From NCBI RefSeq assembly GCF_018812025.1, contig NC_063044.1, forward strand, positions 73,953,244-74,017,243: a stretch of 64,000 bases of DNA. The letters are read 5' to 3'. Of this stretch, positions 11,075-22,169 are shown piece by piece. Each line of letters begins with the position of its first letter. The first letter of the stretch is position 1. The translations under genes and the position numbers were made by a program. The notes under the pieces were generated by a model. It was not told the DNA's origin. It ran no database searches and saw nothing but the letters and a program-made list of their open reading frames with translations. The stretch is from Megalobrama amblycephala. Its lineage: Eukaryota; Chordata; Actinopteri; Cypriniformes; Xenocyprididae.

Positions 11075-11992
11075 CAGTCCCTCCAGAAAAACGCTGATTT
11101 TTTTTTTTTTTTTTTGTGATTGTTGCAGGCAAAAATGCGATGGAATATGCGGGATATTTTTGCAATTTTTATGCGATGAAATTGTGGGAACTTGCAAAAA
11201 CTGCGGTTTGATGAAAAAGAGAAAAAGGTGATTCCCCCAACAACCTGTTCTCGCTACTACCTAAACGTAAAGAGTCATTTCTTATTACTTCCTATGATAA
11301 GCAAGCACACTAAATCGCAGAATATTTAAGTTCTCATTCTGTTTTATTTCAGACCTTAATTAACACGTGGCTCAAACTTACAAAACATTGAGTCAAACAA
11401 GTTCTGTAGCTTTACAATAGGAACATTCAACAACTTCTGTAAAAATGTATAAATAAAATATAAAATGTGTGCTTCCTGTTTTACAGAGGTAGTTATACAA
11501 AACAGACATCTTCTGTTAAATTAAGTGCTTCCAATGCACAAAGTGCAATCTCTTACTGCAACGTAAATTATTTTACATATTACGAATATACTTACAACTG
11601 TAAGGTTTTGCGCTTATTTTGTTGGCAAATGAGAATGATTTGCGTGCTTCATCATGGTTTGACTCTGGTTTCACCGCGGGGTTTGCAGATGATGTTCACG
11701 TCGCGTAATTACGTCACTTCAATAGGTTCCCATGGCAATAGGGGGAAAATAATGGCGCTTTACTTGTGAAGTAAACTCAACATTTTTCAACTTTCTGGAT
11801 GTGAGTTTTTTGCCACGAAAATACAGAGATTATGAAATCATGCTAGCCCCGCATATTTTGCTTGCTGAAATCGGCAATTTATGCGGTGAAAGTGCGGCGT
11901 ATTTGGAAAAAAATGCGACCCCCGCATTAATATGCGGACTTTAGCTGATTATGCATTAAATCAGGCGATCGCATAATCGCGTTTTTCTGGAT
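11075..11992. mobile_element. DNA transposon fragment with cagtccctccagaaaaacgc end
   Basis: The left end reads cagtccctccagaaaaacgc and the right end gcgtttttctgga is its inverse, with subterminal similarity (tgattatgcatt/atgcgatg). The outermost bases of the right end appear lost. The interior is AT-rich with repeated atgcgg/gcgaa motifs and no convincing transposase. Family not established. Confidence 0.6.
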
Positions 11993-12352
11993 TTGAGTTT
12001 TTCTGGATTGAGATTGTTTTCTCGTCCTCCTATCATGCTGAGAGCCCAAATGATGTCACTTCCTGAGTGTCTCAGTTTTAAGAAATGCTCTGCCTTTAAA
12101 AGGAGGATAATCATGTCAGAAGTAACCGTGTACGGCTGAAATAACCTCAGATACTTCGATGTCCTGAGATATGAACAATACAAACACACATAGGCATCAC
12201 AGAGTGAAGATGTGGGAAAGCTTTTTCCCTCACTTCCCTTCCTTCACATTTGTTTCTTCACCCCCACTTCTTTACCTTTACCCATTCTTCCCTTCACTCA
12301 CTTCACTCTTAGTGATCATATGAAAGTATAATGTTCGCTGTCTTTCTTTCAG
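11993..12352 (+). other. Retained 3' part of the intron of zinc-finger gene 1
   Basis: From gattgagattgttttctcgt to the acceptor (tttctttcag, ending 12,352) this aligns with 27,700-27,993 plus 30,144-30,205 of unit 2. In unit 2 the stretch is split by an L2 at cttcccttca, which confirms that this copy is the empty site. No coding content. Confidence 0.75.
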
Positions 12353-13875
12353 AGCTGATAGAAGAGAGCGAGGAGAGTGAAGAACTGAGTGAAGTGGAGG
12401 AGAAACATCATGATAAACCTGGAGAAAAACCTTTGAGTCGCTCAAAGACTAAAAAGACATTTTTAAAGAAAAGAAGAGCCAAGAAATCTACAACCTGCAC
12501 ACAGTGTGGAAAGAGATTATCAACAAAGCAAAGTCTTGAGTATCACATGAGAATCCACACCGGAGAGAAGCCGTTCACATGTGATCAGTGTGGAAAGAGT
12601 TTCACACAAAAAGTACATCTTGATGTTCACATGACAGTTCACACAGGAGAGAAGCCACACACGTGTGATCAGTGTGGAAAGAGTTTCTCAACCAAACAAC
12701 ATCTGGAGATTCACATGAGGATCCACACCGGAGAGAAGCCATTCACATGTGATCAATGTGGGAAGAGTTTGTCAATGAAAGAAAGTCTTGAGATTCACAT
12801 GAGGATACACACTGGAAAAAAGCTTCTGTACGCATGTGATCAATGTGATAAGAGTTTCAAGCGACCATCACTCCTTAAAGAACACATGAGGATCCACACC
12901 GGAGAGAAGCCGTTCATATGTGATCAATGTGACAAAACATTTCGTGGGGAATCAGCTCTGAAGGAACACCTGAAAGTTCATACGAAGGAGAAGCTATATT
13001 CATGTTCTGTGTGTGGAAAGAGTTTTTCACTGCTGAGATATTTACATACACATCAGAAAACACACACTGCTGTGAGAGAGTACATGTGCTTTGAGTGTGA
13101 GAAAATGTTTACTACAGGGAGTGATTTAAAACAGCACCAGAGAATTCACACTGGAGAAAAACCTTACAAGTGTTCACACTGTGACAAGAGATTCAATAAG
13201 TTAGGGAATATGATAAAACATGAGAGGATCCACACTGGAGAAAAACCTTACATGTGTTCACACTGTGACAAGAGATTCAGTTGTTTATCAACTCTGAAAA
13301 CACATGAGATGATCCACACTGGAGAAAAACCTTACAAGTGTTCACATTGTGACATGAGATTCAGTCGGTCAACAGATCTGAAAACACATGAGAGGATCCA
13401 CACTGGAGAAAAACCTTATAAGTGTTCAAACTGTGAAATGAGCTTCAGTTGTTCATCATCTCTGAAAGCACATGAGAGGATCCACACTGGAGAAAAACCT
13501 CACAAGTGTTCACACTGTGACAAGAGATTCAGTCGGTCAACACATCTGAAAAGACATGAGAGGATCCACACTGGAGAAAAACCTCACAAGTGTTCACACT
13601 GTGACAAGAGATTCAGTGAATCATCATCTCTGAAAAGACATGAGAGGATCCACATCAGAGAGAAGCCGCACACGTGTGATCAGTGTGGAAAGAGTTTCTC
13701 TTGTAAAAGTCACCTGAAGAAACACATGAAGATCCATGCAGTGGAGAAACTCCTCAATCCATGTGGGAAGAGGTTCGTTCAGTTATCTGCATTATTTACT
13801 CAAATGAAAAACAATCACGGTCTGAAATCACAGAAGTTCTTCATGTTTATGAGCAGTAAAGTCTCTTCTGTGTAA
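12353..13875 (+). CDS. FiNZ-type C2H2 zinc-finger protein 1, zinc-finger exon
   Basis: The exon starts in phase 1 after the acceptor and reads ELIEESEESEELSEVEEKHH, then a basic stretch (KKTFLKKRRAKK) that could be a nuclear localisation signal, then 15 canonical C2H2 fingers joined mostly by TGEKP linkers, then a degenerate finger ([20 protein letters not shown]). Finger classes run in order: CTQC, three CDQCGK, YACDQCDK, CDQCDK, CSVCGK, CFECEK, six CSHC/CSNC, one CDQCGK. Expected to be a nuclear sequence-specific DNA-binding protein of about 525 residues with the first exon. The acidic N-terminal motif is the one I associate with the fish FiNZ family, proposed to repress transposons; no KRAB or SCAN is seen. 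The last residues (SSV) and the stop lie at or in an insertion absent from unit 2. Confidence 0.85.
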
Positions 13876-14489
13876 GTTAGTTTCCTAACAGCCATGATGA
13901 GCAACAGGACATTTTGGTGGTTGCTTGTTAGCTGTTTCAGATTTACACATTATTATGAGAGAACGAGATATAAGTTTCTCATTATTGCGAAAAATTCTCA
14001 TTACGAGGAAGTCTCTCATTAATATGACTCTATGAGATTGTTTCTCGCTATGAGATTTCAAGTCAATATTGTTAGGAAATGTCTCATTATTATGCAATTA
14101 AGCTATTATGAGAAAGTTTCTAAATATGAAGAGAAATTAAGTCATAATTATGAGAACCTATCTCATTACAAAATATCACCTCATTATTATGAGAAGTCAT
14201 TAGAAAGTTTCTCATTTTTGAGAAAGTATCTGATGTAGGTTATCATTATGGGATGTACTGTATATTATTATTATTATGAGAAGGTATCTTATTATTATGA
14301 AAAAGTAACTTATTACAATAAAAGTGTCCCATTATTATTTGCAAGTTTCTTGCTATAATGGTATTTATTTTCTGAAAATTACAAAACTCATAATGAGAGC
14401 TTTTCTCATTATTATGAGATTATTACATTACGAGATCTAATTTTGATTTTATACATGCATAGGTTTGATTTTTAGATTTCATTTTAACC
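13869..14489 (+). repeat. Insert with degenerate palindromic TCTCATTATTATGAGA repeats
   Basis: Unit 2 runs directly from gtctcttc to atagagattta (about 32,560), so these ~620 bp are an insertion in unit 1. From about 13,950 to 14,430 it consists of imperfect copies of tctcattattatgaga and tatgagaaagt, each close to a palindrome, with spacing near 18-22 bp where regular. It forms the 3' UTR start of zinc-finger gene 1 and supplies its stop codon. Origin unknown. Confidence 0.7.
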
Positions 14490-14918
14490 ATAGAGATTTA
14501 TTTTATTTAAAGCTGCTGTCCGTAACTTTTTTTTGGTTAAAAATGATCCAAAATGCATATTTGAGCAACCAGCCAGTGTTCAAAACTATCTCCTTACCTT
14601 AGCCCGATTCACAACGGTTAGCTTGTAATAATGTTTTATAATTCGGGTGATACTGGTGGGTTTTTGAGGGAAATTCGAGTGTCTTTGCGTCACGTCTGTA
14701 AACAGAAAGAACAAGTACCAGCTAGATCGCACGTGAGTCGGATCATTTATAGCCATTTCATAACACAAATTATCTTGATGACATTAAAATAGATCATAAT
14801 CGTGACACAGCAGTTGTTGACCAGATTAAAATGACTATTAAACTGATCTTTGAGCTTCACTTTTCATTTCACGTTTGTCTCTCATTTGAAATCTCACATG
14901 ATATAATGTTTCTTTTAG

Positions 14919-15245
14919 ATCTGATGGACGAAAACAAGAAAAGAAAAAAACAGAAGACAAAAGTGTAAAAACACTTCACATGTAAATCAAGGCTGAAGAT
15001 TCACATGAGAGTTCACACTGGGAAGAAGCGGATCAGTGAAATCACATCTGCCTTCTCGTTCTGAAGAAACACCATTTAACTGTGATCAGTGTGGTGAACA
15101 TTGAGCATCAGTCCTGAAGAAACACCTGAAGATTCACACAAAGAAGATTAATTTGTGATATTACAGCAGAAAAGCTATATGTTGAAACCTTGGAAACACA
15201 TGGAAGGATTCACACCGAAGAGAAACACATCAGAGTTTGATCAAT
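14919..15245 (+). pseudogene. Decayed second zinc-finger exon, unit 1
   Basis: After a ttcttttag acceptor the sequence reads, in the same phase 1 as the functional exon, DLMDENKKRKKQKT then a stop. Later pieces in shifted frames match finger fragments (SRLKIHMRVHTGKK, NCDQCGEH, LKKHLKIHT). A shorter version lies at 33,007-33,145 in unit 2. It is a dead zinc-finger exon older than the unit duplication; splicing from exon 2 into it would give a short finger-less protein. Confidence 0.7.
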
Positions 15246-15652
15246 GATCTAGTCTACGGTCTCGATCACAGTAACTAGATCATCTCTAGATCCAGCAGTG
15301 ACACCAAACGTGACACGATAAAGCATCTCTTCCATAGAAATCTGTCCTGATCAGCTGCAGCGAGAGACACGACAAAGAAACATCATCCACAGTTTACAAA
15401 GTTCATTTTCAGGAGTTTGTGTTAATGTTCGTAATGAATTTCCATCACTCAGTTCTCTTTCATGAAGGAAAGCAGAAGTTTTTTAAATGAACTCAGTGTT
15501 CTTGTGCTTTCACAGTTCAGGAGCTGAAGAAGAGACATAACACTTGAATCTGATATAAATTTTTAACTCGTTCTTCATTGTTCAGAACGTCTAGTTTCTC
15601 TTCCACTTGTACTTTTCTATGCAAATGAGATATAAACAAGATATTCTTTTAT
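15246..15652 (+). other. 3' flank shared by both units, no gene
   Basis: This stretch (about 15,296-15,652) aligns with 33,147-33,480 of unit 2, with unit 2 missing roughly 230 bp upstream of it. It ends at attcttttat, the target site of the L2 at 15,653. No open frame or RNA gene is convincing. Confidence 0.6.
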
Positions 15653-15706
15653 TAAGTCAGGAAGAAAAGTGGCAGACAAAAAGCACCATGGAGAAACTCA
15701 ACAGCA

Positions 15707-17611
15707 GTGCAAAATATGAAAAGACAATGCAGAAAAGCTGAGCGCATGTGGCGAAAGACAAAACTTGAAATCCACTATAACATCTATAAAGATATCCTTC
15801 ATGCTTTCAGTGTGGAATTAGGCAAAGCTAGACAGACCTTCTTCTCAAATATTATAAACAGAAACTTAAACAACACCCGCACTCTTTTTGCTACTGTAGA
15901 GAGACTAACAAACCCCCCAAGTCAGATTCCCAGTGAAATGCTCTCAGACAGCAAATGTTGTGAGTTTGCTTCCTTCTTCTCTGAGAAAATTAATCAGAAA
16001 GGCGATCAGCACATCCTTGAGCTGCACTGGGGTAAAACAGATCAGATCACAACATCAGAAAGCAGCTATTATGTCTGTTTTCGAAGCAATTGATGGTAAA
16101 AAATTTGGAAGAAACAGTACAGCACCTTAAAACATCAACCTGTGCCCTTGACACACTTCCCACATCTTTTTTCAAAAGCGTGTTTAACTGTTTAGAAGCA
16201 GATCTCCTAGAAGTGGTAAATGCCTCACTTTTCTCTGGGATTTCTCCAAAATCCCTGAAAACTGCAGTTGTCAAGCCCCTCCTGAAAAAGAGCAATCTGG
16301 ATAACACCATATTGAGCAACTACAGGCCAATCTCAAATCTTCCTTTCATAGGCAAGATCATTGAAAAAGTTTTTTCAATCAGCTGAACAAGTTCCTAAGC
16401 TTGAATGGATACTTTGACAACTTTCAATCTGGTTTCCGACCGCATCACAGCACAGAGACAGCACTCATAAAGATAATAAATGATATTCGCCTAAACACAG
16501 ATTCAGGTAAATTATCAGTGCTGGTTCTACTCGACCTCAGTGCTGCATTTGACACTGTCGATCACAACATTCTTCTTGACAGGCTGGAAAACTGGGTTGG
16601 GCTTTCTGGGATGGTCCTTAAATGGTTCAGGTCATACTTAGAAGGGAGAGGTTATTATGTGAGTATCGGTGACCATAAGTCTGAGTGGACATCCATGACA
16701 TGCGGAGTCCCTCAAGGTTCAATACTTGCACCCCTCCTGTTCAACCTATATATGCTGCCACTGAGCCAAATAATGAGAAAGAACCAAATTGCATATCACA
16801 GCTATGCAGATGACACCCAGATTTACCTAGCCCTCTCACCTAACCACTACAGCCCCATTGACTCCCTGTGCCAATGCATTGATGAAATTAAAAATTGGAT
16901 GTGCCTAAACTTCCTTCAGTTAAACAAAGACAAAACTGAAGTCATTGCATTTGGAACACATACCTTCATTCTAGGGGTCAAACAACTAAAAATCAAGTCA
17001 GGAATCTTGGTGTGATTTTGGAGTCAGACCTGAGTTTCAGTAGCCATGTAAAGACAGTAACTAAATCAGCATATTATCATCTCAAAAATATTGCAAGAAT
17101 TAGATGCTTTGTCTCCAGTCAAGACTTAGAGAAACTTGTTCATGCTTTCATCACCAGCAGGGTGGATTATTGTAATGGGCTCCTCACTGGTCTCTCCAAA
17201 AAGACCATAAGACAGCTGCAGCTCGTACAGAATGCTGCTGCCAGGATTCTGAGCAGAACCAGAAAACATGAACACATCACACCAGTCCTCAGGTCCTTGC
17301 ACTGGCTTCCAGTTGCATTTAGAATTGATTTTAAAGTACTGTTGCTTGTTTATAAATCACTAAATGGCCTAGGACCTCAATACATTGCAGATATGCTCAT
17401 AGAATATAAACCTAACAGATCACTCAGATCATCAGGATCAAGTCATTTAGAAATACCAAGGGTTCACTCAAAGCAAGGAGAGTCTGCTTTTAGCTGTTAT
17501 GCCAGCCGCAGCTGGAACCAGCTTCCAGAAGAGATCAGGTGTGCTCCAACAGTAGCCACATTCAAATCCAGACTCAGAACACATCTTTTTACCTATGCAT
17601 TTGCTGATTGA
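15707..17611 (+). pseudogene. L2 ORF2 (family C): linker, reverse transcriptase and C-terminus
   Basis: Four overlapping frames give one protein broken by three frameshifts (near 16,090, 16,390 and 17,010). In order: linker (RKAERMWRKTKLEIHYNIYK), pre-transcriptase (VVKPLLKKSNLDNTILSNYR, RPISNLPFIGKIIEK), core ([63 protein letters not shown] with the catalytic ADD), and C-terminus (ITSRVDYCNGLL, LHWLPVAFRIDF, ending THLFTYAFAD). The endonuclease is missing through 5' truncation. Confidence 0.9.
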
Positions 17612-17652
17612 GCACTGTGCTATGTCCAAACTGTTTGCATTTTATTTTATAC

Positions 17653-18143
17653 TGTTGTGGAAATTTTAGAATGTGTGACTCCTCTGAAAAACGAGTTTAG
17701 TTAGATTTATGTAATTTATGCAATTTTCCTTTAAAAATGTAAACCAGTTGAGTTATATGTCCTGAACATATGGAACATGGTACGATGTTGGCTTAAGTGG
17801 TAATGTTTAACATAGTGTTTAACATAGATGTTGGAAATAGAAAGAGCAAGATATGGTATGGGAACATGCAAGGTGTATGTTAAAAAAACAACTGTGTTAA
17901 CAATCTGTGGAAAGTTACAGCCACTAAGAGATGTTCCTAATATGGTAAAAGGACAGAGGCTTCGGCCTTGGAGGTTAGAGATATAAAAGTGAGGGGAAGC
18001 TTTCGTTCTTGGTCTTACACTCTGCAGCTACTTGTGTTTCTGTATGACTGTCTGACCTTTCTTGCAAGAAATAAAATCTTTAAAGACAATTGGACGTGTT
18101 TGTCTCTTATGCAGTAGAGTCGGAGTTGATTTTTGCCACAACA
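17653..18143 (+). mobile_element. Solo LTR (491 bp) inside the family C L2
   Basis: Begins TGTTGTGG and ends CCACAACA, flanked by 4-bp ATAC at 17,649-17,652 and 18,144-18,147. Inside are a TATA-like box (gatataaaagtgagg, about 17,978) and an AATAAA signal (about 18,070), in the order expected for U3-R-U5 on the plus strand. No internal retroviral or retrotransposon genes remain. Class not determined. Confidence 0.82.
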
Positions 18144-18999
18144 ATACGTATTATCTTTTTCTTTTAATTCCTTTTCCTGTTTTTATTTCATTTTTAATGT
18201 ATTTTACATCTTTTATGTATCATCTTGTTATTTCTGCCTTTTAATGCATTTTAAATATTGCTGTCTGGTTGAAAGAGCTGGGGGAATTAGGAAGAAAGCA
18301 TTTGTGATTAGGTTAAAATGTGGTAAATTTGGATAAGGGGAACAAACCATGGGGAAATTTGAGCTGTGGTGCATGGTTAAGATATCTCTGGATTACAGTC
18401 AGGACACTTTCCAAAGGGGAAAATTTCCAAAGGGGAAATCTGAACTGCGTTGCATAGATAAGATATCTCCAGAAGGGGGATTAGGGCTGTGTGGTGCAGT
18501 TTGAGGTGTCTTGGCAAAAGGGGAGATTGAAACTTTCTTTATCAGTTTGAAGTGCCTTAACAGGTAGCAGTCCTGTCGTGTGAGGAAGATCCATTCTGAT
18601 CCTCTCTGATGGATAGATCCGTTTAGATCCACTCTGACAGACAACAACAACAAAAAAAACTCCCTAAGACTTCCTAGCTCATCCATCCAGATAGCAAAAT
18701 TCTCTGTCTTTACTGTGATTTCTATTCCTTATGTTTTATTTTTATTATTCTTCTTTATGTAAAGCATTTTGAATTACCATTGTGTATGAAACGTGCTATA
18801 CAAATAAAATTGACTTGCGTTTTATGTATTTTTTAAAGTGGACACTGCTTCTCTTTTCTTGAGATGTTTTGGCTCTTATAAGTCTTGTTTAATGTCACTT
18901 TTACTTTTTGTATAATGATTGATTAAACTCATTACTCATGTTATCAACAACTCATTTGTTCTAGTCAGTTTGATGTTCATACACACCATTCAAGCTTCA

Positions 19000-19294
19000 T
19001 GAAGTCAGAACAATTACTATGAACTTTAAACAACGATAAGCGTTGAGTCTTTGTTTGTCCTCGGTTTGATCAAGCGACAGGTTCATTTCTGTATTGTTTT
19101 AATCAGGCACAGCACTACTTGTGCATCTTTTCTGGCATCTTCTTTTTGTCTGCCATGGACTTTCACAGGAGCAATGTCATCAATACAATTCTTGACTTTT
19201 GAGTTAAAAGAATCAAGGAGAAAATCAGCAAAGTCTGCAGATATGCTTGGTGTTAAAGATATAGCTTTCATAAACAGTATACTAGTGTTCTCAA
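19000..19294. pseudogene. Relic of zinc-finger unit 5' region fused to an L2 fragment
   Basis: Positions 19,065-19,130 (tttgatcaagcgacaggttcatt and onward) match the first-intron start of both zinc-finger units (1411-1475, 22,638-22,700). The following part on the minus strand encodes SISADFADFLLDSFNSKVKN, an L2 linker segment of the family C type. The same chimera occurs at about 33,720-33,975. It suggests an older, nearly deleted zinc-finger unit within each present unit. Confidence 0.6.
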
Positions 19295-19298
19295 TTAA

Positions 19299-20900
19299 AG
19301 GTGCCCTAGAACACTTTTTCACAAGATGTAATATAAGTCTAAGGTGTCCCCTGAATGTGTCTGTGAAGTTTCAGCTCAAAATACCCCATAGATTTTTTAA
19401 TTATTCAATATTTTAACTGCCTATTTTGGGGCATAATTAAATATGTGCAGATTCAGGCTGCTTCCCCTTTAATTGCTCGCGCTCCCCGCCCCCAAGCTCG
19501 CGACTCTATAATACATTGCATAAACAAAGTTCACGCAGCTAATATAACCCTCAAAATGGATCTTTACAAAGTGTTCGTCATGCAGCATATCAGATCATGT
19601 GAGTATAGTATTTATTTGGATGTTTACATTTGATTCTGAATGAGTTTGATAGTGCTCCGTGGCTAAAGCTAACATTACACACTATTGGAGAGATTTATAA
19701 AGAATGAAGTTGTTTTTATGAATTATACAGACTGCAAGTGTTTAATAATGAAAATAGCGACGGCTCTTGTCTCCGTGAATACAGTGAGAAACGATGGTAA
19801 CTTTAGCCACATTTAACAGTACATTAGTAATGCTAATGAAACATTTAGAAAGACAATTTACAAATATCACTAAAAATATCATGGATCATGTCAGTTATTA
19901 TTGCTCCATCTGCCATTTTTCGCTATTGTTCTTGCTTGCTTACCTAGTCTGATGATTCAGCTGTGCACAGATCCAGACGTTAAAACTGGCTTGTCTAATG
20001 CCTTGAACATGGGCTGGCATATGCAAATATTGGGGGTAGGGTGACCAGACGTCCCGAAAAATTTGGGACAGTCCCGAAATCTAAACTGTTGTCCCGAATC
20101 CCGAATCTGGTCCTAATTGTCCCGAAAATTATACTAAAGCAAAATCTTGAGTACTTATTGTCTGATAAACATTAAAAACTGTCTGCGGAGGTTGAGTCGT
20201 CCTGCAACCAGCCCCCGCCGGCTGCTCATTGGCTGCAGAATCTTTAAGTTCTAAAAAAATACCATAGGCGGCTAGGTGCGAATTTAGATATGCATGCCCT
20301 TTTTGTTTTAAGCCTTGATGAAGAGAACGCAAGTTGCTGCAGCCGCGAGGAGGACAGTGATGCACGCGTAAAGGAGTGATTGATTGTTCGCGGCTCTGTA
20401 TACAAAAAAAATACTTCACTACACAATTATTTAGTTATTTTCGTGCTTATTAGCGTTAGGCTATACAGAAAGGTCTGATTTATGCACTGTTACTTACAAC
20501 AGTCATTGTTGTTTTTTTTCTTTTCACAATGACATTTGAGTTCATGATTTTAATGTTGTTTTTTTTGTGGCAGACTAAAGACTGATGACAGACTGTTGAT
20601 CTTTGAATACAAATATGTTTGGTTCAGGTTTTAAATTCATTATCTTTTATTATAGGCTACGCATCTAATATGATAGAAGCCCCCCATCCCGTCACCGCAG
20701 ACTAATGATCCCGACTGTTACGTAACAGTCAGTGTTATGTTGAGATTCGCCTGTTCTTCAGAGGTCTTTTAAACAAATGAGATTTATATAAGAAGGAGGA
20801 AACAATGGAGTTTGAGACTCACTGTATGTCATTTCCATGTACTGAACTCTTGTTATTCAACTATGCCAAGATAAATTCAATTTTTAATTCTAGGGCACCT
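19299..20900. mobile_element. TTAA-target transposon shared by both units (copy 1)
   Basis: Starts AGGTGCCCTAGAAC and ends with the inverse TTCTAGGGCACCT, flanked by TTAA at 19,295-19,298 and 20,901-20,904. Unit 2 carries the same element at the same site (33,980-40,798), so it inserted before the unit duplication. An internal block (ctcgcgctccccgcccccaagctcgcgactc, near 19,475) is GC-rich. No transposase was found. A further insert lies at about 20,037-20,702. Confidence 0.85.
20037..20702. mobile_element. Unit 1-specific insertion, family unresolved
   Basis: Begins tagggtgaccagacgtcccg and ends near catcccgtcacc; the short inverted match GGTGAC/GTCACC may mark the ends. Unit 2 has no trace of it (a different element sits there). 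The repeated gtcccgaa motif in the first 100 bp is notable. No coding frame is convincing. Confidence 0.5.
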
Positions 20901-20904
20901 TTAA

Positions 20905-21703
20905 GCACTGCTTTTTGACTGAGATAGATCCAGCTTCAACACAGGCCCAGTGCCAGGCCAGTAATGATATGGTGGGCCTTCAAAATACTAAGGGTGGGCA
21001 AACGCAAACCGACAGAACAATTAAAACTTGCCAGGTGACAAGTTATTTATAAACACTAAATTACTTATAAAAAAAATCCTGCAACATGCAACAGAAAAGC
21101 TTCTGGCATTTTTTAATGAACCGCTATCATGGGATTTCTGATGAACTTGTAAAGTAGATCACAAACTCTGAAAAAATCTTGAATTTCACTTTGAGCCGAC
21201 AACGAACAACCACTAGATGTAGTTTGTGGTTCAAACGGTGTGTTTTGGCCCAATCTGTCCTACATTTACATTTATGCATTTGGCAGACGCTTTATCCAAA
21301 GCAACTTACATTGCATTATACTATACATTTGTATCTGAGTATGTGCAATCCCTGGGATCAAACCCATGACCTTGGCATTGCTAGTGCCATGCTCTAACCA
21401 CTGAGCTACAGGAAAGCACATTTCCTGTACATTTTGTACACCCACATGTTTTCCCGACATAACCCGTTACTTGGAAATACTGCTTCATTTTCCCTTAAAT
21501 CATTAAAAATGCCTTAAGTTTTGTTAAAAAGTATTAAACTATTATGAAAAAAAAACTATGTATAATTTAATTACTTCTGTCAGGAAATCTTATGCATCCA
21601 CTGGGAGAATAAAAAGATTCCCTTCAGAAATACTTATGGCTTTGCTTACTTCAAATTTCTTTAGAGAGTAAAGTATTATTTTTCCTATTTTTACCCAAAA
21701 CAG
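20905..21703. other. Spacer at the end of unit 1
   Basis: Aligns with 40,803-41,491 in unit 2 over its whole length apart from the SINE at 21,262-21,417 and a ~50-bp stretch present only in unit 2. No gene seen. Confidence 0.7.
21262..21417 (-). mobile_element. tRNA-derived SINE with L2-like tail (copy 2)
   Basis: On the minus strand it has the A-box-like gtagctcagtggttagagca and B box ggtttgatcc region, and the tail tacatttacatttatgcatt on the plus strand. It is the same family as 10,893-11,050. The sister site at about 41,214 (ctgtcctgtacatttt) is empty. The target duplication is short or degraded. Confidence 0.88.
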
Positions 21704-22169
21704 TGTGTTGAGAGCATTGAGTTCACATGTAATGTCTGTTTCATTCCACCAGAGGACCTGAAAGTCCACAAGTGAGAAACAAACACATACAATAACATAC
21801 TAATGTTCTTTTAGACAATAAAGTAGTTATGGCTCAATAGAGACTCATAAAACTTATGTGATATACATGCTTTCATTTCATGTTGTAATTGTGATAATTA
21901 GTTACAAGTGATTTGAGTGAAACACGTTCTTTAGTTATAATACTACATTATTAATAAAGACAACAATAACTTCAATTAGAAATACTTTAATGAGTAATCA
22001 AAACTGGTCTTAGATATTCAGTATCTCTGATGTGTCTCAGACAGAAAATGGGTTCATTAAATGTCAGGCACCAATATCTTTGGGCTGTTATTAGTTATAA
22101 GAGGTCATGAAATGGAGAATCAGAAGTTTTAGAGAGTTCCACATGTACTTATTTCATATGTGAAGATAT

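Larger units (their letters stand above)
15653..18819 (+). mobile_element. L2-clade LINE (family C), 5'-truncated, with nested solo LTR
   Basis: Flanked by TTTTAT at 15,647-15,652 and 18,820-18,825; unit 2 has the uninterrupted site at about 33,500. Coding pieces run from 15,707 to 17,611 and the 3' UTR ends in aaataaaattgacttgc at about 18,817. A solo LTR sits in the 3' UTR at 17,653-18,143. A minus-strand 3' fragment of the same family lies near 54,196. Because it is absent from unit 2 and its frames are only lightly damaged, it is one of the younger insertions here. Confidence 0.9.
1..21703. repeat. Tandem unit 1 of the zinc-finger gene array
   Basis: Base 1 onward (tgtgttgagagcatt) matches 21,704 onward and 41,492 onward, so the window begins at or near a unit start. 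The unit contains promoter block, UTR exon, coding exons, decayed second zinc-finger exon and an old TTAA-type transposon in the same order as unit 2. Unit-specific insertions are the 2379-4046 element, the L2/hAT/SINE complex in the intron, a palindromic insert at 13,869-14,489, an L2 with a solo LTR at 15,653-18,819, an insert near 20,037-20,702 and a SINE at 21,262-21,417. Seen directly by comparing the copies. Confidence 0.85.

Noticed and set aside
12331..12352. Start of the zinc-finger protein at the ATG of MFAVFLSE (12,331; also 30,184)
   Set aside because: These codons span the pyrimidine tract and AG acceptor of the intron; splicing from the upstream exon gives the conserved N-terminus in phase.
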